Source: Candidatus Woesearchaeota archaeon (lineage in GTDB: Archaea > Nanobdellota > Nanobdellia > SCGC-AAA011-G17 > JACQNH01). From it: a stretch of DNA of 20,145 bases. Positions 6,683-14,167 of this stretch are shown here, in pieces. Position numbers and translations under genes: made by a program. The notes under the pieces are model-generated. The model was not told the DNA's origin. It saw only the letters and a list, made by a program, of their open reading frames with translations, and did no database searches. The stretch is from positions 1 through 20,145 of the forward strand of contig JACQNH010000007.1 in NCBI GenBank assembly GCA_016203175.1, written 5' to 3'. How positions within the stretch are numbered: position 1 is the first letter of the stretch; every line of letters begins with the position of its first letter.

Positions 6683-6950
6683 ATTGAAAATTATGGAAAA
6701 TAAAAGCATGAAAGAGAAGTTACTTACTTTAAGAAAAGAATTAATGAAATTAAAAGCTCAAGTAGCAACAAGGACAAGACCTGAGAATCCTGGAAGAATA
6801 AAAGAAATAAGAAGAACAATTGCTAGAATTCATACTTTTATTAGATTAAATCAAATTAAGAAACTAGAAGAGAAAACTAAAAATGTTAAGGTTGTAAAAA
6901 AAGATAAAGTTTCAAAGAAAAAACCGGAGGTTAAAGGCAAAAAACAATGA
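6660..6950 (+). CDS. rpl29: Large-subunit ribosomal protein uL29, with basic C-terminal tail
   Basis: uL29 lies beside uL23 at the tunnel exit. The start at 6660 (MAIIRKSELKIM) follows a GTGAGG motif at 6651-6656; an upstream in-frame ATG at 6651 lies deeper in the uS3 gene. The 96-aa protein is two antiparallel helices with the family pattern LLTLRKELMKLKAQVATRTRPENPGRIKEIRRTIARIHTFI. A Lys-rich tail of about 30 residues (KTKNVKVVKKDKVSKKK) makes it longer than the usual 65-70 aa. The first 23 nt overlap uS3, and the stop overlaps aIF1 in an ATGA. Confidence 0.95.
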   Translation: MAIIRKSELKIMENKSMKEKLLTLRKELMKLKAQVATRTRPENPGRIKEIRRTIARIHTFIRLNQIKKLEEKTKNVKVVKKDKVSKKKPEVKGKKQ

Positions 6951-7255
6951 GTGATATATGTCCAACGTGTGGCTTACCAAAGCCTTTGTGTATATGTCAA
7001 GCAATAGCTAAGGGCGAACAAAAGATAAAGGTTAAGCTTGAAACAAGGAAGTATAAAAAGGCAATTACTTTGATTGAGGGTATAGATGAGAAGCAAATTA
7101 ATATTAAGGAGATTGCAAAAAAGCTGAAAGAAAAGTTCGCTTGTGGTGGAACTGCAAAGAATGGAACTATAGAGCTTCAAGGAAATCACATAAGCAAGAT
7201 AAAACAAGAGTTAAAAGTTTTAGGCTTTGACGAAAATACAATAGAAGTTGAATAA
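6947..7255 (+). CDS. sui1: Translation initiation factor aIF1 (SUI1)
   Basis: aIF1 binds near the P site of the 30S subunit and checks start-codon pairing. The 102-aa protein has an N-terminal zinc-knuckle motif (C5, C8, C15, C17: CPTCGLPKPLCIC), seen in many archaeal aIF1 proteins, then the SUI1 fold. The core includes KAITLIEGIDEKQINIKEIAKKLKEKFACGGTAKNGTIELQGNH with the conserved CGGT loop. Its place between uL29 and RNase P protein 1 is the standard archaeal order. It overlaps uL29 by ATGA and is followed by Rnp1 at a TAAAATG junction. A GGAGGT motif lies about 17 nt upstream, rather far for a standard site. Confidence 0.96.
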   Translation: MSDICPTCGLPKPLCICQAIAKGEQKIKVKLETRKYKKAITLIEGIDEKQINIKEIAKKLKEKFACGGTAKNGTIELQGNHISKIKQELKVLGFDENTIEVE

Positions 7256-7256
7256 A

Positions 7257-7505
7257 ATGAAGGCTGAAAAAGAGATAGAATTGCTGGGTTTAAAGGCAAT
7301 TGTAAAGGATGCCAAAAACCACTCTTTAATAGGATTAAAGGGTGTAATAGTCGAAGAGACTAAAAATATGCTCATAATCCAAGGGGAATTGGGCAAAAAG
7401 AAAGTTATAAAAGACCAAGTTTTACTGGAGATTGAGGTTAAAGGCAAAAAAATAGAGGTTATTGGTAAAGATTTGGTTGGAAAGAGTGAAGAAAGAATAA
7501 AATGA
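7257..7505 (+). CDS. rnp1: RNase P protein component 1 (Rnp1/Rpp29)
   Basis: Rpp29 binds the RNase P RNA and, with Rpp21, supports tRNA 5' maturation. The 82-aa protein starts at the ATG one base after the aIF1 stop. It has the Sm-like barrel pattern of the family: LLGLKAIVKDAKNHSLIGLKGVIVEETKNMLII, then KKVIKDQVLLEIEV, and the closing GKDLVGKSEERIK, which corresponds to the usual RPEDRIK end. It is short because the N-terminal extension found in many homologues is missing. The gene lies in its typical archaeal place before uS17, with which it overlaps by ATGA. Confidence 0.93.
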   Translation: MKAEKEIELLGLKAIVKDAKNHSLIGLKGVIVEETKNMLIIQGELGKKKVIKDQVLLEIEVKGKKIEVIGKDLVGKSEERIK

Positions 7506-7891
7506 AGAAAAAGGAATCAAAAACAAAGGAAAAAGCAGATTTGGATAGTAAGAAGACTAAGGTTGAAAACAAGCAAAGTGTTATGGTTCCAAAAGAAAGT
7601 TGTAACGATAAGAAATGTCCTTTTCATGGAAATTTAAAAACAAGAGGCATGATATTCTTTGGCGATGTAATTAAAACAGATCTACATAAGACTGCAACTG
7701 TTGAGTTTAAGAGACAATTTTTTATTCAAAAATATGAAAGAAAAGAGGTTAGGTTTTCAAAAATTAAATCCCATAATCCTTCGTGCATTAATGCTAAAAT
7801 AGGGGATAAAGTAAAGATTATGGAAACAAGACCTCTTTCAAAAACTAAAAATTTTGTAATATTAGGGGTTATGGAGAAAGGTTTAAAATGA
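7502..7891 (+). CDS. rps17: Small-subunit ribosomal protein uS17
   Basis: uS17 is an OB-fold protein that binds 16S rRNA early, at helices 7 and 11. The 129-aa protein begins with about 25 Lys/Glu-rich residues, then the archaeal/eukaryotic motif CNDKKCPFHGNLKTRG (C34, C39). The core follows: GDVIKTDLHKTATVEFKRQFFIQKYERKEVRFSKIKSHNPSCINAKIGDKVKIMETRPLSKTKNFVI. The last segment is the conserved RPLSKTK signature. Length matches archaeal homologues with an N-terminal extension. Both ends overlap neighbours by ATGA. Confidence 0.96.
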   Translation: MKKKESKTKEKADLDSKKTKVENKQSVMVPKESCNDKKCPFHGNLKTRGMIFFGDVIKTDLHKTATVEFKRQFFIQKYERKEVRFSKIKSHNPSCINAKIGDKVKIMETRPLSKTKNFVILGVMEKGLK

Positions 7892-8289
7892 AGGCATTAA
7901 AAGCTAAGGTAACTAAAGGGCTGCAAAAGGATTCGAGGGTTGAAGTTTGTGATAATTCTGGGGCTAAAATAATTAAAATTACATTAGTTAAGGGTTGGAA
8001 GGGTGTCAGAAGAAGAACTCCTGGTGCTGGTGTTGGAGATTTGGTACTGGGTTCTGTTGTTTCTGGAAGACCTGATATGAGAAAACAGGTTGTACCAGCT
8101 GTTATTGTAAGGCAAAGAAAAGAGTATAGAAGAAAAGATGGAATAAGGATATGTTTTGAAGACAATGCAGCTGTTGTGCTTAAAGATGATAAAGGAAATC
8201 CTAAAGGTACTATAATAAAGGGGCCTATTGCAAAGGAAGTTGTTGAAAGATGGTCCCCAATAGGTAAAATAGCTTCGATAGTGGTATAA
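7888..8289 (+). CDS. rpl14: Large-subunit ribosomal protein uL14
   Basis: uL14 sits at the subunit interface, in bridges with 16S rRNA, and is a binding site for anti-association factors. The 133-aa beta-barrel protein contains SRVEVCDNSGAKIIKITLVKGWKG, then PGAGVGDLVLGSVVSGRPDMRKQVVPAVIVRQRKEYRRKDGIRICFEDNAAVVL and the end GPIAKEVVERWSPIGKIASIVV. All are the family landmarks and the length is normal. It starts inside the uS17 stop (ATGA), with GGAGAAAGG just upstream, and ends in a TAAAATG junction. Confidence 0.97.
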   Translation: MKALKAKVTKGLQKDSRVEVCDNSGAKIIKITLVKGWKGVRRRTPGAGVGDLVLGSVVSGRPDMRKQVVPAVIVRQRKEYRRKDGIRICFEDNAAVVLKDDKGNPKGTIIKGPIAKEVVERWSPIGKIASIVV

Positions 8290-8290
8290 A

Positions 8291-8683
8291 ATGAAAAAAT
8301 TATTTTCAAGCAGATGGGTAAGGTCTAAAAAACCTAGCAAACAGAGAAAATATAGAATAAATGCTCCTTTACATATTAGAAGAAGATTTTTGAATTCTCA
8401 TCTTTCGAAAGAGTTAAAACAAAAGTACAAGAGAAGAAGCTTTCCAGTAAGAAAGGGAGATACTGTTAAGGTTGTTGTTGGAGATTTTAAAAAGAAAATT
8501 GGTAAGATTAGTAGAGTAAATTTAAGAAAATCAGTTGTTTATATCGAAGGTATTGAGAGAATGAAAAGAGACGGGACAAAGGTTTTACCTGGAATAAATC
8601 CTTCAAATTTAGTAATTCAAGAATTAAATTTAGATGATAAATTAAGGAGAAAAGCACTTGAAAGTAAATTAGGTGGGAAGTAA
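8291..8683 (+). CDS. rpl24: Large-subunit ribosomal protein uL24
   Basis: uL24 starts 50S assembly at the 5' domain of 23S rRNA and ends up near the tunnel exit. The 130-aa protein has the archaeal N-terminus with SKQRKYRINAPLHIRRRFLNSHLSKELKQKYKRRSFPVRKGD, then a KOW motif (DTVKVVVGDFKKKIGKISRVN). The rest is VVYIEGIERMKRDGTKVLPGINPSNLVIQELNLDDKLRRKAL, typical of the archaeal/eukaryotic branch. It is joined on both sides by TAAAATG; AGGTGGG near its 3' end would serve as the eS4 Shine-Dalgarno site. Confidence 0.96.
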   Translation: MKKLFSSRWVRSKKPSKQRKYRINAPLHIRRRFLNSHLSKELKQKYKRRSFPVRKGDTVKVVVGDFKKKIGKISRVNLRKSVVYIEGIERMKRDGTKVLPGINPSNLVIQELNLDDKLRRKALESKLGGK

Positions 8684-8684
8684 A

Positions 8685-9371
8685 ATGCATATAACAAGAT
8701 TTAATGTACCAAAAACCTGGAAGATAAGCAATGTAAAAGGAATAAAATGGATTACAAATATTATTCCTGGCCCACATAGTATTCAAAATTCAATGCCTAT
8801 TAATTTAGTGTTAAAAGAATTGTTGAATTATACAAAGACTACAAGAGAATCAAAAAGAATTATTGCTGAAAAAAAAGTTTTGGTTAATAAAAAAATAATA
8901 AAAGAGTTAAAATATCCTGTTGGTTTATTTGATGTTATAGAGTTTCCTAATGCAAATGAAATTTATAGGTTTAGTTTTGGGAATGATGAAAGATTTACAG
9001 TTAAAAAGATTAAAAAAGAAGAGGGCAATTTAAGACCTTGCAAGGTAATAAGCAAAACACTACAAAGAAAAGGTGTAATGCAAATTAATCTAGATAATGG
9101 TTTTAATTTATTGACTGATAAAAAAGATATTAAGATGGGAGATACAATTATTGTTAATTTAGAAAATAAAAAAATAGTTAAACATTTGAAATTTGATGTT
9201 GGTTCTTTGGTCATGATTACGGATGGGAAGTATATTGGACAAACAGGGAAGATAAAAGAAATAAAAACTGGATTAATGGGGAAGAAAAATGTAAAAATTA
9301 AGGTTGATAAGGAAGAGATAGAAACATTTGGGGGTTATGCTTTTGTTTTAGATGATTCAATAAGCTACTAA
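8685..9371 (+). CDS. rps4e: Small-subunit ribosomal protein eS4
   Basis: eS4 is found only in archaea and eukaryotes and binds the body of the small subunit. The start at 8685 gives MHITRFNVPKTWKISNVKG, matching the archaeal N-terminus that precedes the S4-type RNA-binding part. The 228-aa protein contains PGPHSIQNSMPINLVLKELLNYTKTTRESKRIIAEKKVLVN (S4 domain, about 31-72), KYPVGLFDVIEF, and a C-terminal KOW segment (DVGSLVMITDGKYIGQTGKIKEI). Its place between uL24 and uL5 is the normal archaeal order. Confidence 0.96.
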   Translation: MHITRFNVPKTWKISNVKGIKWITNIIPGPHSIQNSMPINLVLKELLNYTKTTRESKRIIAEKKVLVNKKIIKELKYPVGLFDVIEFPNANEIYRFSFGNDERFTVKKIKKEEGNLRPCKVISKTLQRKGVMQINLDNGFNLLTDKKDIKMGDTIIVNLENKKIVKHLKFDVGSLVMITDGKYIGQTGKIKEIKTGLMGKKNVKIKVDKEEIETFGGYAFVLDDSISY

Positions 9372-9372
9372 A

Positions 9373-9894
9373 ATGGAACAAAATATTATGAAAAAGATTT
9401 ATGTGGAGAAGGTAACCTTGAATATTGGTACTGGCAAGCCTGGGGATGAATTAGAGAAGGCTGTAAAATTATTAAAAGCAATGTCTAATCGTTTACCTGT
9501 TAAAACAGAAGCTAAAAAAAGAATTCCTACTTGGGGTTTAAGGCCTGGTTTACAGATTGGAACAAAGGTCACTTTAAGAGATAAAGAGGCTGAAGAGTTA
9601 TTAAGGAGATTATTACAAGCTAAAAAGAATGAATTAAAAAGAAGCAATTTTGATGATAATGGTAATCTTTCTTTTGGGATTCATGAATATTTAGATATTC
9701 CTGGTGTAAAATATGATCCAAGCATCGGAATCATTGGCTTAGAGGTTGCAATAACCTTATCGAGACCTGGTTATTCTATAAAATTAAGAAGAGTTAAGAA
9801 AAGAAATGTAGGGGCAAGACATAAAATAAAGAAAGAAGATGCGATAGACTTCATGGTTAAAAATTATGGCGTAAATATCAAGGTGGAAGAATGA
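9373..9894 (+). CDS. rpl5: Large-subunit ribosomal protein uL5
   Basis: uL5 binds 5S rRNA in the central protuberance and contacts P-site tRNA. The 173-aa protein has KIYVEKVTLNIGTGKPGDELEKA, the motif KRIPTWGLRPGLQIGTKVTLR, and FGIHEYLDIPGVKYDPSIGIIGLEVAITLSRPGYSIKLRR followed by a basic region. All match archaeal uL5. A second Met at 9388 is an alternative start. It follows eS4 by one base and overlaps uS14 by ATGA. Confidence 0.97.
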   Translation: MEQNIMKKIYVEKVTLNIGTGKPGDELEKAVKLLKAMSNRLPVKTEAKKRIPTWGLRPGLQIGTKVTLRDKEAEELLRRLLQAKKNELKRSNFDDNGNLSFGIHEYLDIPGVKYDPSIGIIGLEVAITLSRPGYSIKLRRVKKRNVGARHKIKKEDAIDFMVKNYGVNIKVEE

Positions 9895-10121
9895 CTAATA
9901 AGAATTATAGAAAGGTATTCAAGCAGCTTAAGGCAAAACCAGCTAAACTAAAAAAGTTCCTTAAGCATAATGCTCCTAAAAGAAGAAAATTTGGAATAGG
10001 CGCTAGAAGATGTAAATTATGTGGAAGCTTTAAGGCGCATATAAGAAGATACGGTTTACATTTATGTAGAAGATGCTTTAGGGAGGAAGCAACAAAAATA
10101 GGGTTTAAGAAATATTCGTAA
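9891..10121 (+). CDS. rps14: Small-subunit ribosomal protein uS14, zinc-binding, with N-terminal extension
   Basis: uS14 is a 30S head protein near uS3 and uS10. The C-terminal 45 residues are the standard zinc form: RRCKLCGSFKAHIRRYGLHLCRRCFREEATKIGFKKYS with C41, C44, C59 and C62. Archaeal uS14 is usually about 50-57 aa, so the first 20-25 residues (KNYRKVFKQLKAKPAKLKKFL) are extra, basic and probably helical. The start is supported by the ATGA overlap with uL5 and by the absence of any internal Met. The extension may add rRNA contacts in the head; that is inference. Confidence 0.95.
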   Translation: MTNKNYRKVFKQLKAKPAKLKKFLKHNAPKRRKFGIGARRCKLCGSFKAHIRRYGLHLCRRCFREEATKIGFKKYS

Positions 10122-10122
10122 A

Positions 10123-10512
10123 ATGCAACATGATCCTTTTGCGGCAGCATTTTCAAAGATAATGAATGCTGAGAAAGTAGCTAAGACTGAAGTACTTATA
10201 AAACCGATTAGTAAACTGCTTAAAAAAACTTTAGACATGCTTAAACAGTATAACTATATAAAGGGGTATGAAGAAATACAAGATGGAAAGGGGGGGATTT
10301 TAAAGGTAGGATTAACTGGTAAAATAAACAAATGTTTTGCTATAAAACCTAGGTTCCCTATTGAACTAGAAGATTACGAAAAGTTTGAAAAGAGATATTT
10401 AATTGCAAAGGATTTTGGTTTTTTAATTGTGTCTACGTCAAAGGGGTTGATGACGAATAAAGAGGCCAAAGAAAAGGGTCTTGGAGGTAAGCTTATTGCT
10501 TATGTTTACTAG
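10123..10512 (+). CDS. rps8: Small-subunit ribosomal protein uS8
   Basis: uS8 binds helix 21 of 16S rRNA and organises the central domain. The 129-aa protein has QHDPFAAAFSKIMNAEKVAKTEVLIKPISKLLKKTLDMLKQYNYIKGYEEI, the archaeal middle region INKCFAIKPRFPIELEDYEKFEKRYLIAKDFGFLIVSTSKGLMTNKEA, and GLGGKLIAYVY at the end. The usual bacterial STS...G motif appears as STSKGLMT. It follows uS14 at a TAAAATG junction and is separated from uL6 by two bases after a TAG stop, one of few departures from the two common junction types. Confidence 0.97.
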   Translation: MQHDPFAAAFSKIMNAEKVAKTEVLIKPISKLLKKTLDMLKQYNYIKGYEEIQDGKGGILKVGLTGKINKCFAIKPRFPIELEDYEKFEKRYLIAKDFGFLIVSTSKGLMTNKEAKEKGLGGKLIAYVY

Positions 10513-10514
10513 AA

Positions 10515-11057
10515 ATGGCATTGAAGAATTTAAGTTTGGAGATCGCAATCCCGAAAGGGGTAGAGGTTAATGTAGTTAATAGTTCAGTTACTGTCAAAGG
10601 CCCAAAAGGCACTTTACAAAAGGAGTTCTTTCATCCAAAAATTTCAATTTCGGTTGATAAATCTAAGAATTTAATTAAAATAGAAGGTAAAAAGCTTAAT
10701 AGCAAAGAAAAGATTATAGTTACAACATTTAACTCTTTAATAGAGAATGGTTTAATTGGTGTTAGCAATCCTTATGTTTATGAATTAAAGATTTGTTCTG
10801 GCCACTTTCCAATGAAGGTAGGTATTGAAAATGGAAGATTTGTAATTAAAAATTTGTTGGGTGAAAAAAACCCCAGAATTGTTGATGTACCAAAGGATGT
10901 TAAAGTTAATATTTCAGGAGATAAGGTTGTTGTAGAATCAAGTGATAAAGAGCTTGCTGGTCAAACAGCTGCAGATATAGAAAAAACAACTTTAAGACCA
11001 GGGTTTGACAAAAGGGTATTTCAAGATGGAATATATATTGTGAAGAAGGCTGGGTAA
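10515..11057 (+). CDS. rpl6: Large-subunit ribosomal protein uL6
   Basis: uL6 lies near the factor-binding site beside the sarcin-ricin loop. The 180-aa protein has two tandem alpha/beta repeats. The first contains IPKGVEVNVVNSSVTVKGPKGTLQKEF and the second YELKICSGHFPMKVGIENGRFVIKNLLGEKNPRIVDVPKDVKVNISGDKVVVESSDKELAGQTAADIE. The closing TTLRPGFDKRVFQDGIYIVKK is the archaeal/eukaryotic version of the conserved RVFQDG end. Length is normal. It is followed by eL32 across TAAGATG, a one-base variant of the usual junction. Confidence 0.97.
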   Translation: MALKNLSLEIAIPKGVEVNVVNSSVTVKGPKGTLQKEFFHPKISISVDKSKNLIKIEGKKLNSKEKIIVTTFNSLIENGLIGVSNPYVYELKICSGHFPMKVGIENGRFVIKNLLGEKNPRIVDVPKDVKVNISGDKVVVESSDKELAGQTAADIEKTTLRPGFDKRVFQDGIYIVKKAG

Positions 11058-11058
11058 G

Positions 11059-11604
11059 ATGAATACAAAATTACTAGAATTAAGGAAGGAAATTAAAAAG
11101 AAAATGCCTAGTTTTGTTAGACAAGGCTATAATAAAAAAAGAAGATTGGGTAAAAAATGGAGAAGGGCTAGAGGGAGGCATTCTAAAATGAGGGTTGGTT
11201 TTAGGGGAAAAGCTAATGTGGTTAATCCTGGTTATGGATCTCCAAAGGCTGTTAGAGGTTTAGATTTAAATGGGTTTAAGGGGATAGTTGTGAACAATGT
11301 TAATGATTTAAACAAGGTTAAGGACAATATTATAATAGGTAAAAATGTTGGTCAAAAGAAGAGATTAGAGTTAATTAAAACAGCTTTGGAAAAAAAGATA
11401 AAGATTTTAAATTTAATGAATCCTGAAGCTTATTTAAAACAAGTTACTGAACTTCTAAGAAAGAAGAAAGAAGAGAAAAAGGCTGAAAAAAAGGAAGTCA
11501 CTCCAAAAGAGGTTAAAAAGGTTGAAGTAAAAGAAGAAATTAGTGATGAAGAAAGAAAGAAGAAGAATATTGAATTGAAAAAGAAAGTATTGGAAGGAAA
11601 ATGA
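11059..11604 (+). CDS. rpl32e: Large-subunit ribosomal protein eL32, with charged C-terminal tail
   Basis: eL32 is archaeal/eukaryotic only and binds domains I-II of 23S rRNA. The core (about residues 15-120) shows PSFVRQGYNKKRRLGKKWRRARGRHSKMR, GYGSPKAVRGLDLNGFKGIVVNNVNDLNKV, and KRLELIKTALEKKIKILNL. About 55 extra residues follow, an almost pure Lys/Glu helix-prone tail (LLRKKKEEKKAEKKEVTPKE and onward). Such tails are common on ribosomal proteins of AT-rich archaea and vary in length. It lies in its usual place after uL6 and overlaps eL19 by ATGA. Confidence 0.95.
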   Translation: MNTKLLELRKEIKKKMPSFVRQGYNKKRRLGKKWRRARGRHSKMRVGFRGKANVVNPGYGSPKAVRGLDLNGFKGIVVNNVNDLNKVKDNIIIGKNVGQKKRLELIKTALEKKIKILNLMNPEAYLKQVTELLRKKKEEKKAEKKEVTPKEVKKVEVKEEISDEERKKKNIELKKKVLEGK

Positions 11605-12050
11605 AACTAAATTCAAGAAAAGAAACAATTGCTAGAATGTTGGGTGTTGGGAAGTCAAGAGTTTTTATAGATAGTTCCAAATTAAAAGAAGTAAAGGAAG
11701 CAATAACTAAGGCAGATTTAAGGGGTCTTGTTAAAAATGGTATTGTTGAGAAAAAACCTAAGATTGGAATCTCTAGAGGAAGAATAAGAAAAAGAATTTT
11801 ATTAAAGAGGCATGGTAGAACCAAAGGTATAGGAAAAAGAAAGGGTAACAGAACAGCAAGAAATCCAAGCAAGCTTAATTGGATTATAAAGATAAGAAAT
11901 CTAAGAAAATTATTAAAAATTTTGAAACTGAAGAAGCTTATTACAACTGATGTTTATAGAAAATTATATTTGATGTCTAAAGGTGGATTTTTCAAAAATA
12001 GAAGACACTTGAAGACTTATATAGAAGAAAGGGGATTAATTAAGAAATGA
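11601..12050 (+). CDS. rpl19e: Large-subunit ribosomal protein eL19
   Basis: eL19 spans the solvent side of the large subunit and forms a bridge to the small subunit in archaea and eukaryotes. The 149-aa protein has NSRKETIARMLGVGKSRVFIDSSKLKEVKEAITKADLRGLVKNGIV, then the basic bridge segment KPKIGISRGRIRKRILLKRHGRTKGIGKRKGNRTARNPSKLNW. The helical end IRNLRKLLKILKLKKLITTDVYRKLYLMSKGGFFKNRRHLKTYIEE follows. Length is normal for archaea. It is coupled by ATGA on both sides. Confidence 0.97.
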   Translation: MKLNSRKETIARMLGVGKSRVFIDSSKLKEVKEAITKADLRGLVKNGIVEKKPKIGISRGRIRKRILLKRHGRTKGIGKRKGNRTARNPSKLNWIIKIRNLRKLLKILKLKKLITTDVYRKLYLMSKGGFFKNRRHLKTYIEERGLIKK

Positions 12051-12550
12051 GAAGATACAAAATTTTAGGATTTAGGAGAAGAAGATTGAATGTGACAGAT
12101 TATGAAAGGAGATTAAAGCTATTAAAATCCAAAAAAACTAGAGTTACAATTAGAAGGAGCAATAGATATTTACAACTACAGTTTTCAAATTTTGACCCGA
12201 AGGGAGATAAAATTTTACTAACAATAAGTTCTAAGGCTTTAAAGAAATTGGGTTGGAACCATTCTTGCAAAAATATACCTGCTGCTTATTTAACTGGTTT
12301 ATATGCGAGCAAATTAGCAAAGGAGAAAAAGATTCAAGAGGCTGTTTTAGATACTGGTTTATACTCGATTGTAAAGGGTTCTGTGTTGTTTGCTGCTTTA
12401 AAGGGTATTGTTGATGGTGGATTAAAGGTACCGCACTCAAAAGAAATTTTTCCTGAGGAGAAGAGGTTAAAAGGAGAACATACTAAGACTAAAGACCAAA
12501 TAAAAAGGGATTTTGAGGTTATAATCCCAAAAGTTAAAGGTGGAAAATGA
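12047..12550 (+). CDS. rpl18: Large-subunit ribosomal protein uL18
   Basis: uL18 binds 5S rRNA with uL5. The 167-aa protein has the archaeal pattern TDYERRLKLLKSKKTRVTIRRSNRYLQLQFSNFDPKGDKILLTISSKALKKLGWNHSCKNIPAAYLTGLYASKLAKEKKIQEAVLDTGLY, then GSVLFAALKGIVDGGLKVPHSKEIFPEEKRLKGEH. The archaeal C-terminal helical extension is shorter than in many euryarchaea. Both junctions are ATGA. Confidence 0.96.
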   Translation: MRRYKILGFRRRRLNVTDYERRLKLLKSKKTRVTIRRSNRYLQLQFSNFDPKGDKILLTISSKALKKLGWNHSCKNIPAAYLTGLYASKLAKEKKIQEAVLDTGLYSIVKGSVLFAALKGIVDGGLKVPHSKEIFPEEKRLKGEHTKTKDQIKRDFEVIIPKVKGGK

Positions 12551-13302
12551 GAAAGAAAGAAAGAAGAGGTTATGAGGGAGAAACTGGAGTATCAATGAGG
12601 AAAGAATTTGATCCTACTAGTTGGACACCTAAAACTGAGCTTGGTAAATTTGTGAAAGAAAGAAAGATGAAAAGCGTAGAAGAGATTCTTAGCAGTGGAA
12701 ATAGGATAATGGAAAGCGAAATTGTAGATATGCTTGTTTCTAATTTGTCATCTGATTTTTTAGAGATTGGACAGTCAAAGGGGAAGTTTGGTGGCGGTAA
12801 AAGTTCTATATGGAAGCAAACTCAGAAAAAAACTGCTGAGGGGAATAAACCTAAGTTTCAAACTGCTATTGTTGTTGGAAATCAAGAGGGTCTTATTGGG
12901 CTTGGAAATGGAAAGGCCAAAGAAACTGTTCCTGCAAGAGAAAAGGCTTTGAGAAATGCTAAATTAAATATTATGAAGATCAAAAGAGGTTGCGGTTCAT
13001 GGGATTGTCATTGCGGAACAATGCATTCTATACCTTTTTCAGTTATGGGTAAATGCGGGAGTATAAGAATTACTTTAATGCCAGCGCCTAAAGGTTCTGG
13101 TTTAGTTGTTAATGATAGTTGCCAGAAGATATTAAAATTAGCTGGTGTTAAAGATGTTTATGCTAGAACAGAGGGTACAACAGCTTCTAAATTAAATGTT
13201 GTTTATGCTTGCTTTGATGCATTAAAGCAGTTAAGCGAAGTTAAAATAAACCCTGAAGAAGAGAAGGTTTTAGGTGTGAAGGAAAATGGAAAAGAAAAGT
13301 AG
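12547..13302 (+). CDS. rps5: Small-subunit ribosomal protein uS5
   Basis: uS5 lines the mRNA entry channel and affects decoding fidelity. The 251-aa protein starts at the ATGA overlap with uL18; a Met at 12595 is an alternative that would remove 16 charged residues. The archaeal N-terminus WTPKTELGKFVKERKMKSVEEIL is followed by the dsRBD-like part FQTAIVVGNQEGLIGLGNGKAKETVPAREKALRNAKLNIMKIKRGCGSWDCHCGTMHSIPFSVMGKCGS. The second domain has MPAPKGSGLVVNDSCQKILKLAGVKDVYARTEGTTASKLN. The four Cys near RGCGSWDCHCG...GKCGS could bind a metal, but most are shared with archaeal relatives. Confidence 0.96.
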   Translation: MRKKERRGYEGETGVSMRKEFDPTSWTPKTELGKFVKERKMKSVEEILSSGNRIMESEIVDMLVSNLSSDFLEIGQSKGKFGGGKSSIWKQTQKKTAEGNKPKFQTAIVVGNQEGLIGLGNGKAKETVPAREKALRNAKLNIMKIKRGCGSWDCHCGTMHSIPFSVMGKCGSIRITLMPAPKGSGLVVNDSCQKILKLAGVKDVYARTEGTTASKLNVVYACFDALKQLSEVKINPEEEKVLGVKENGKEK

Positions 13303-13771
13303 TAACATTTTAGCAGTAATAAGGTTAAGGGGGCCAGCAAAATTAAATTCTCGAATAGATGACACTATGAAAATGTTAAGATTGTATAAAGCAAATAATT
13401 GTACTGTTGTACCTAATTCAAAGAATTATTTAGGTATGATTCAAAAAGCTAAGGATTTTTTAACTTGGGGTGAGATCGATTCAGATACTTTTAAAATTTT
13501 ACTGGAGAAAAAGGGAAGATTGCCTGGAAACAAGCCACTAACGAAAGAGTATTTAATGCAAAAAACCAAGTTAAGTATCGAAGATTTTGGTAATGAATTT
13601 TTTTCAGGAAAGAAAAGTTTGAAAGATATTCCCGGACTAAAGACATTTTTTAGATTGAGCCCCCCTAGAAAGGGACTTGAAAGTGGGGGAATTAAAAAGC
13701 CTTACTCAATGGGCGGAGCTTTGGGGTATAGAAAGGATCATATTAATGAATTAATAAGGAGAATGATATAA
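13286..13771 (+). CDS. rpl30: Large-subunit ribosomal protein uL30
   Basis: uL30 binds domain II of 23S rRNA. The 161-aa protein is the long archaeal form: NILAVIRLRGPAKLNSRIDDTMKMLRLYKANNCTVVPNSKNYLGMIQKAKDFLTWGEID in the ferredoxin-like core, then the archaeal/eukaryotic extension FFRLSPPRKGLESGGIKKPYSMGGALGYRKDHINELIRRM. The first 17 nt overlap uS5, in another frame. The stop and the uL15 start share one base (TAATG at 13769-13773). Confidence 0.96.
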   Translation: MEKKSSNILAVIRLRGPAKLNSRIDDTMKMLRLYKANNCTVVPNSKNYLGMIQKAKDFLTWGEIDSDTFKILLEKKGRLPGNKPLTKEYLMQKTKLSIEDFGNEFFSGKKSLKDIPGLKTFFRLSPPRKGLESGGIKKPYSMGGALGYRKDHINELIRRMI

Positions 13772-14166
13772 TGGTAGTCAGAAGGAGAAAGAAAAGAGAA
13801 AAAATGCGCGGCTCTAAGTTCCATGGTTTTGCTAAAAAGAAGCACAGGGGAAGGGGGAGCAAGGGTGGATCTGGGATGGCTGGAGCGGGTAAAAGATCTG
13901 CTCATAAGAAGTTTACTGTATTGAAAGAGTATGGGGGAGAATATTTTGGAAAGGTTGGTTTTAGTTCTATTATGAAGATAAAAGAAGTGCCAATTAATAT
14001 AAGAGATTTACCTGATCAGAATGAAATTGATTTAACAAAATTAGGGTATACAAAATTACTTGGAAAAGGAGAGGTTAGTAGACCTGTCAAAATTATTGTA
14101 AAGAAGGCTTCAAAAAGTGCTGTTGAAAAGATTAAGAATGCAAAGGGAGATGTTATAATAAAATAA
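13771..14166 (+). CDS. rpl15: Large-subunit ribosomal protein uL15
   Basis: uL15 connects several 23S domains and is a late assembly protein. The 131-aa protein begins with a basic, Gly-rich region, VVRRRKKREKMRGSKFHGFAKKKHRGRGSKGGSGMAGAGKRSAHK, the usual extended rRNA-binding segment. The globular end includes FGKVGFSSIMKIKEVPINIRDLPDQNEIDLTKLGYTKLLGKGEVSRPVKIIVKKASKSAVEKIKNAKGDVI. It is slightly shorter than typical archaeal uL15. SecY follows after one base (TAATATG). Confidence 0.95.
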   Translation: MVVRRRKKREKMRGSKFHGFAKKKHRGRGSKGGSGMAGAGKRSAHKKFTVLKEYGGEYFGKVGFSSIMKIKEVPINIRDLPDQNEIDLTKLGYTKLLGKGEVSRPVKIIVKKASKSAVEKIKNAKGDVIIK

Positions 14167-14167
14167 T

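Noticed and set aside
7869..8309. Open frame of 146 codons on the minus strand across uL14
   Set aside because: Shadow of uL14 on the opposite strand; composition (Ser/Leu/Pro/Thr) is that expected from complementing Lys- and Gly-rich codons.
12767..12952. Second forward frame of 61 codons inside uS5
   Set aside because: It overlaps the conserved uS5 core in another frame and has no ribosome site or recognisable features.
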